A DNA stretch of 64,000 bases. Source: JAADJA01 sp963840975 (lineage in GTDB: Bacteria > Bacteroidota > Bacteroidia > Bacteroidales > JAADJA01). The translations under genes were made by a program, and so were the position numbers. The notes beneath the pieces were generated by a model. That model was not told the DNA's origin, ran no database searches, and saw only the letters and a list, made by a program, of their open reading frames with translations. Shown one piece after another: positions 63,201 through 64,000 of this stretch (positions are counted from its first letter, which is position 1; each line of letters opens with the position of its first letter). Location: assembly GCA_963840975.1 (NCBI GenBank), contig CAWJBC010000002.1, positions 124,001 to 188,000 of the forward strand, given 5' to 3'.

Positions 63201-64000
63201 TATTTCCGGTAACATTGCATCTGTCAATCCTGCTATTTGCCCGGGATCATTATTTGAAGTAAAATTAGCTTCTGCTATTGGTGATGGACCCTTTTCGCTT
63301 TTGGTAAATGGAAAACAATACTCCGAAATTACAGTAGGTCAAACCTTTATAAGCATACCCATCAGGGAAACGATCTGGCAGCCCACAGCCGTTCCAACGA
63401 TTCCGGCATCATCTGATGTGCAGGCGATAGAAGTAGGTGTTAAGTTTAAAGCCATGTCTGATGGATTTATCAAAGGTATCCGTTTTTATAAAGGAACAGG
63501 AAATACCGGAGTTCACACAGGATCGCTGTGGAGTATTGCAGGTGCCCAGTTAGCAACTGCAACTTTTACTAACGAAACATCAACCGGCTGGCAGGAGGTT
63601 TTATTTGCTGCACCTGTTGCTATAACTGCCAATACCATTTATGTTGCATCCTATTTTGCTCCGGTAGGGCGATATGCAAAAAATGACAACTATTTTGCAA
63701 GCGGAGCCTATTCAAACAATTACTCTCTGCAAGCTTTAGCCCATTCATCCGGGCAGCCCAATGGTGTATATGTTTATACCCCGACAGGCGGTTTTCCTAA
63801 TCAGAATTTCGGTTCGCCCAATTACTGGGTGGATGTCGTATTTTCTTATTCCAATAGTGATACTTTTATTTCGCAGCTTACATCAATTTCAGATAGTAAT
63901 GGTTGTTTAGTTACAGGCGCTCCCCTGAGTACAGCGACTGCAACCCTTTCACAAGTTCCTGCCGGGAGCATCGGTTCAACAGGGGCTTTTTGTGAAGGCA
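60221..64000 (+). CDS. Very large secreted DMFase-like/DUF4082 protein, frameshifted, runs off the window
   Basis: A signal peptide (about 1-44, ending NIVPLIAQ) is followed by an N,N-dimethylformamidase beta-subunit-like domain (MKIYRMGYYQGNGARLIT to SWGLDSIHDRGNAPP, about 50-485), with the conserved LSVGHDEYWSADERTKFE. The first frame stops at 61729. The same domain continues in another frame from 61678 (NIDMQQATVNILADMEVIPG). The two join if one base is restored in the run of five Cs at 61673-61677. The downstream frame stays open to the window end and shows an Ig-like domain (about 61800-62090) and two DUF4082-like domains (LATATFTNETASGWQ near 62280, LATATFTNETSTGWQ near 63550). Between the two DUF4082 copies lie an SbsA-type Big_5 domain (PPTVLSVSPENNAVNV) and an Ig-like domain. 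A further T9SS domain may lie beyond the window. The substrate is unknown. Confidence 0.75.

Overview
The window is chromosomal DNA of a Bacteroidota bacterium, most likely of the order Bacteroidales or a near relative. The evidence is several secreted proteins with type IX secretion (T9SS) C-terminal sorting domains, a PorW/SprE-like T9SS lipoprotein, two TonB-dependent receptors with N-terminal carboxypeptidase-regulatory-like domains, gingipain-family (C25) peptidases, the family order fabF-rnc-IPExxxVDY, and TAnnTTTG-type -7 promoter elements. Coding density is high and GC content is moderate to low. I see no rRNA, tRNA, CRISPR array or complete insertion sequence.

Layout. 1-5.1 kb, minus strand: a TonB receptor (probably for metal) with a small His/Cys-rich partner, dihydroorotase, and a frameshifted polyprenol-phosphate mannosyltransferase. 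5.1-7.5 kb: a small accessory patch with two nested pairs of direct repeats, a hypothetical membrane protein, a broken HicB-type antitoxin and a Bro-N protein. 7.5-17.7 kb: housekeeping genes (fbp, mfd, an NmrA-like oxidoreductase, a LiaF-like protein, an HtrA-like protease, rbfA, a methyltransferase and a LolC/E-like permease), interrupted by a MITE-like inverted-repeat element at 15.0-15.2 kb. 17.8-25.6 kb: two tandem C25 peptidases, the first Kgp-like and the second Rgp-like, with shared C-terminal modules and T9SS signals. 25.7-27.2 kb: a group II PLP decarboxylase. 27.2-35.0 kb: a secreted phospholipase-D-type nuclease-like protein, a TonB receptor, a lamin-tail protein and, divergently, an endonuclease/exonuclease/phosphatase-family protein. 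I read this group as a possible extracellular nucleic-acid or phosphate scavenging locus. 35.2-36.9 kb: a LOG-family protein, a P-loop kinase-like protein and dCMP deaminase. 37.0-40.5 kb, minus strand: rseP, dxr and an M23 peptidase. 41.2-44.9 kb: porW/sprE-like, bactofilin, AtpZ-like and a four-helix membrane protein. These four often precede the F-ATPase operon, but that operon is absent here. 44.9-47.7 kb, minus strand: IPExxxVDY, rnc, fabF and acpP. 48-52.6 kb: purN, a nitroreductase, a frameshifted Bro-N/Fic fusion, an O-methyltransferase, a likely inactive M50-like membrane protein, and a very basic coiled-coil protein. 52.8-54.6 kb: alternating hairpin-forming repeats in which a PIN-type toxin-antitoxin pair sits. 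54.9-64.0 kb: a 1462-residue T9SS adhesin-like protein, a tiny Gly-rich protein with a C-terminal membrane anchor, and a very large secreted protein (DMFase-like plus DUF4082-like modules) that is frameshifted at a C homopolymer and runs off the window.

Themes. The secretome is the dominant feature: at least five proteins carry recognisable T9SS C-terminal domains, and a T9SS component is encoded in the same window. Three genes show single-base frameshifts and one small antitoxin gene has an internal stop, so either the assembly contains indel errors or accessory genes are decaying. The most unusual structures are the alpha/beta hairpin repeat clusters flanking the PIN module, the M50-like protein that lacks its metal motif, and the Bro-N/Fic fusion. 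Functional assignments are by reading motifs only; no database search was run.
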